NCBI GenBank assembly: GCA_020443295.1
Contig: JAGRIJ010000043.1
Span: 1 to 64,000, forward strand
Reading direction: 5' to 3'
DNA: 64,000 nucleotides
DNA from: Alphaproteobacteria bacterium
GTDB taxonomy: Bacteria > Pseudomonadota > Alphaproteobacteria > Micavibrionales > Micavibrionaceae
A program made the position numbers and the translations under genes. The notes under the pieces are model-generated. The model worked only from the letters and a program-made list of their open reading frames with translations. It was not told the origin of the DNA and ran no database searches. This document shows positions 61,807 to 64,000 of this stretch, one piece after another. The stretch's first letter is position 1; each line of letters begins with the position of its first letter.

Positions 61807-64000
61807 CTAGTAATCCTTTTTCCAGAAAACTCCCGCCCCGCCCTGCGCGTCCTGCCCGACTTCGCTTTCGACGGAAATATTGGGCGTGACCTCAATTTCT
61901 ATCCGCGCACCGCCGCTGCCCTCCTCGCCGCCGCCCTGCACTTCGAGGTAGACTTTATCGGTCAGGTATTTTCCGGCGCCGACAGTCGCCCCACCTTCCT
62001 CGCTCATTTCGACATTCAGTTCATCCAGCCCGGTTGCGCCCATCACGCTCCCCATCGGGTCGAAGCCGCCTCCACCCCCGCCGCCCGCAAAGCGCCGCAG
62101 GGTCTGGGCGAGCTGGATGGCCTGATAGGGCGATATATCCTTCATGTCTTTCCCGAAGAGAACCTTGGCCAGCACCTCGTCTTCGGGCAAGGCGGGTTCG
62201 GATGACATCTTGATGCCTGGTTTGGTTACCGGGCCGGTGAGATTAACCTGCGCCTTAATATCTTCTGCGTCCGTTTCTGCCAGAATGTCGAGGAAGGGAC
62301 TGGGCGGGATGGTGCCGGAGAAGCGCAAGTTCGCCTTGGCGAGATCGAATTTCTTGCCGAACTCCTTATAGGTTCCGCGGATGGATTTCATGGTGCCTTC
62401 GATCAGGGGCTCTTCCGCCGTGCCGCGTATATCCAGCGATCCGCCGAATTCCGTATCCAGCCCCCAGCCACGCACAAAGAGGCGTTTGGGCATATCAAAG
62501 AGGATATCGAGCGCGATTTCGAGCGGCGAGTCGTGCTCATCGACTTTGTCCGCTTCGACGATGTTGACCTGCGGGATCGCGGTCCCGAAATTCTGCGGAA
62601 TGTTGACGTTGATGAATTCCGGTTTAATGACGCCGGAGAGCTTGTATTTTTTCCCGGCCCCGCTCATGGAGAGGTCCGCATCGAACTTTCCATCCGCCGT
62701 ATGGCTTTTGAGCAGGTGGAGAGATTTCGCGCGGACCTTAAAGTCTGCGGCGGCGTCGGGTTGACCAAATGCATAGGAACCGTTGACTTTCAGGTCGCCC
62801 TCTTCCCCGTCCGTTGCGGTGAGTTTGGAGAGCGTCAGGGAATCACGCGTCAAGTCCGCGCGGACGATTATATCGTTCATCGCCACGCCGCTTTGCTTGT
62901 CGATGAACTTTCCGTCATCCACGGAAACGGTTCCGGTTATGGCCGGTTGTCCCATCGAACCTGTCAGTGTTCCGGAGGCGCGGATCACCCCCTCGAAGCT
63001 CTGGCCGGGCAGCAGGACGAGCGCCGCCATCTTGTCCCCGCTGAGGTTGGCTTCGAATTTCCCGCTCAGGGGCGTTGCTTCGGTCAGACCGAGTTGATAA
63101 GGCTGCACGGCGAAAGTCAGGGGCAGAGATACGTTTCCGGTTAATGTCTTGATGCCCTCGCCCTTGCCGCTCAGAGTGGCGGCGGCGTTCTTATCCTTAT
63201 AAGAGGCGGCAATATCCAGCGTTACGTCCGGCGCGTTTTCATCGCCCAGTTTCAGCGGGCTGAGGGCGATATCGGCTTTGGCCTCCGGGTTATCCAGCGC
63301 CCCTTTGAGGGCGGCGTCGATATTCATGCTCAGACCTGAAAGCTGCGCGGGCAGTTCCGCCGGAAGGCCGGAGAGCGGGAAATCTTTCGAGGTCAGGGCC
63401 AGATCGAGCGCGGTCTGATCGGCCTTTCCGGTCAGTTTCATTTTGCCGCCGCCCGTTTCGATCAGCGCATTGATATTCTGCGCGGCGGGCGCTCCGGTTT
63501 TCAGGCCGGACAGGTCAGAGCTGGCGGTAAGGGTAAAGGGCTGTTTTGCCGTGCCGTTCGCTGTGGCGTTCAGGGCGTATTCGCTTTCGGTCTTCTGAAC
63601 GATCCTAGCGGTGAGTTTTTCAATCATCGCTTCGCCTGCGTTCAGGCCGGAGAGATTGACTTCGCCGTTATCCGGCCACGGGTTTGTCACATCCGGCAGG
63701 TGCGCCGTCGCGTTGAGTTTTGAGAGGGAGATGGTTTTGTAAATGATATCTTTTACACTCACGTTGGCAGTGATGGATTGTTTATCTTCCTGCGCCGCAA
63801 GGTCCAGTTTTAACTCCGCGCTGCCCTTGATGTCCGTTTGCAGGAGCGGCGCATACGGTTCGAGTGATTTGATCTGAGCGTCTAGACTTCCATGGGCCTT
63901 TGCACCATCGAGAATAATCTTCAGATCACCATGCGCCGTGACCTCCGGGGCGCTCGCCTTGATACCGGACAGCGCGAGCGTGCCGTCTTTAAGCAGGAAC
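61807..64000 (-). CDS. tamB: TamB (DUF490) C-terminal part, N-terminus beyond window
   Basis: At least 730 residues remain open to the right edge; the frame continues upstream past the GTG at 63762, so that is not the start. Repetitive beta-helical segments (SLNISGxx-like, e.g. VNLSGLNAGEAMIEKL) lead to the conserved C-terminal domain. That domain includes LFVRGWGLDTEFGGSLDIRG, GKKFDLAKANLRFSGTIPPSP, AQVNLTGPVTKPGIKMSSEP, LPEDEVLAKVLFGKD and the aromatic terminus GGAGVFWKKDY. TamB bridges inner and outer membranes for barrel assembly and lipid transport; tamA is usually adjacent, on the unseen side. Confidence 0.9.
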   Translation of the reverse strand, partial: FLLKDGTLALSGIKASAPEVTAHGDLKIILDGAKAHGSLDAQIKSLEPYAPLLQTDIKGSAELKLDLAAQEDKQSITANVSVKDIIYKTISLSKLNATAHLPDVTNPWPDNGEVNLSGLNAGEAMIEKLTARIVQKTESEYALNATANGTAKQPFTLTASSDLSGLKTGAPAAQNINALIETGGGKMKLTGKADQTALDLALTSKDFPLSGLPAELPAQLSGLSMNIDAALKGALDNPEAKADIALSPLKLGDENAPDVTLDIAASYKDKNAAATLSGKGEGIKTLTGNVSLPLTFAVQPYQLGLTEATPLSGKFEANLSGDKMAALVLLPGQSFEGVIRASGTLTGSMGQPAITGTVSVDDGKFIDKQSGVAMNDIIVRADLTRDSLTLSKLTATDGEEGDLKVNGSYAFGQPDAAADFKVRAKSLHLLKSHTADGKFDADLSMSGAGKKYKLSGVIKPEFINVNIPQNFGTAIPQVNIVEADKVDEHDSPLEIALDILFDMPKRLFVRGWGLDTEFGGSLDIRGTAEEPLIEGTMKSIRGTYKEFGKKFDLAKANLRFSGTIPPSPFLDILAETDAEDIKAQVNLTGPVTKPGIKMSSEPALPEDEVLAKVLFGKDMKDISPYQAIQLAQTLRRFAGGGGGGGFDPMGSVMGATGLDELNVEMSEEGGATVGAGKYLTDKVYLEVQGGGEEGSGGARIEIEVTPNISVESEVGQDAQGGAGVFWKKDY

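Noticed and set aside
1..64000. tRNA, rRNA, CRISPR, insertion sequences, prophage
   Set aside because: Intergenic gaps were read for cloverleaf sequences, regularly spaced repeats, transposase motifs and terminal inverted repeats; none was convincing.

Overview
The window is about 64 kb of dense chromosome from a Gram-negative bacterium. An IalB-family protein, a TamB-type outer-membrane biogenesis factor, a TonB-dependent receptor, a YfiR-like periplasmic protein and the overall gene style point to Alphaproteobacteria; the genus cannot be fixed from sequence alone. I saw no rRNA or tRNA genes, insertion sequences, CRISPR arrays or prophage.

Layout. (1) 1-11004 is a signal-transduction block: a truncated CheY-like regulator, a kinase/regulator/membrane-kinase operon, a convergent TonB receptor with a YfiR-like protein, then a CheY / CheX-like / FIST / CheA-like kinase module. 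(2) 11001-16299 holds isocitrate dehydrogenase, a two-gene unit of a HEAGH metallopeptidase-like protein and a KAP P-loop NTPase, and a YihY/BrkB membrane protein. (3) 16576-31515 is mixed: a KamA-family radical SAM enzyme, a DUF3806 protein, a giant thioester alpha-2-macroglobulin, a PQQ-type sugar dehydrogenase, a uracil-DNA glycosylase, citrate synthase, a Tat-exported alkaline-phosphatase-fold protein with a membrane partner, and a class II glutamine amidotransferase. (4) 31539-36947 is a ClpB-like ATPase with a broken first Walker A, a coiled-coil protein, a one-TM protein and a divergent ribbon-helix-helix protein.

(5) 37059-42831 is the most interesting metabolic locus. It encodes a stand-alone acyl carrier protein, an MBOAT acyltransferase, an SGNH transferase, a 54-residue membrane microprotein ending in FIYQGF, a methyltransferase and an FkbH-like enzyme. 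These look like the parts of a Dlt-type envelope-polymer acylation machine in which FkbH chemistry (glyceryl-ACP from 1,3-bisphosphoglycerate) replaces the DltA amino-acid ligase.

(6) 43070-48852 carries three tandem genes (four domain copies) of an unrecognised HEGTH zinc-peptidase-like family. They share a C-terminal tail, are interleaved with a repeat-containing lipoprotein, and have look-alike promoters. (7) 48879-60981 holds an EAL protein, an aldehyde dehydrogenase, ovoA (ovothiol synthesis), and a polyamine set: a fold-III decarboxylase behind a long structured leader with a 46-codon ORF, a P-loop protein, carboxynorspermidine decarboxylase and dehydrogenase, agmatine deiminase and N-carbamoylputrescine amidase. 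Together these could make putrescine and then spermidine. (8) 60968-64000 ends with an IalB protein and the C-terminal part of TamB.
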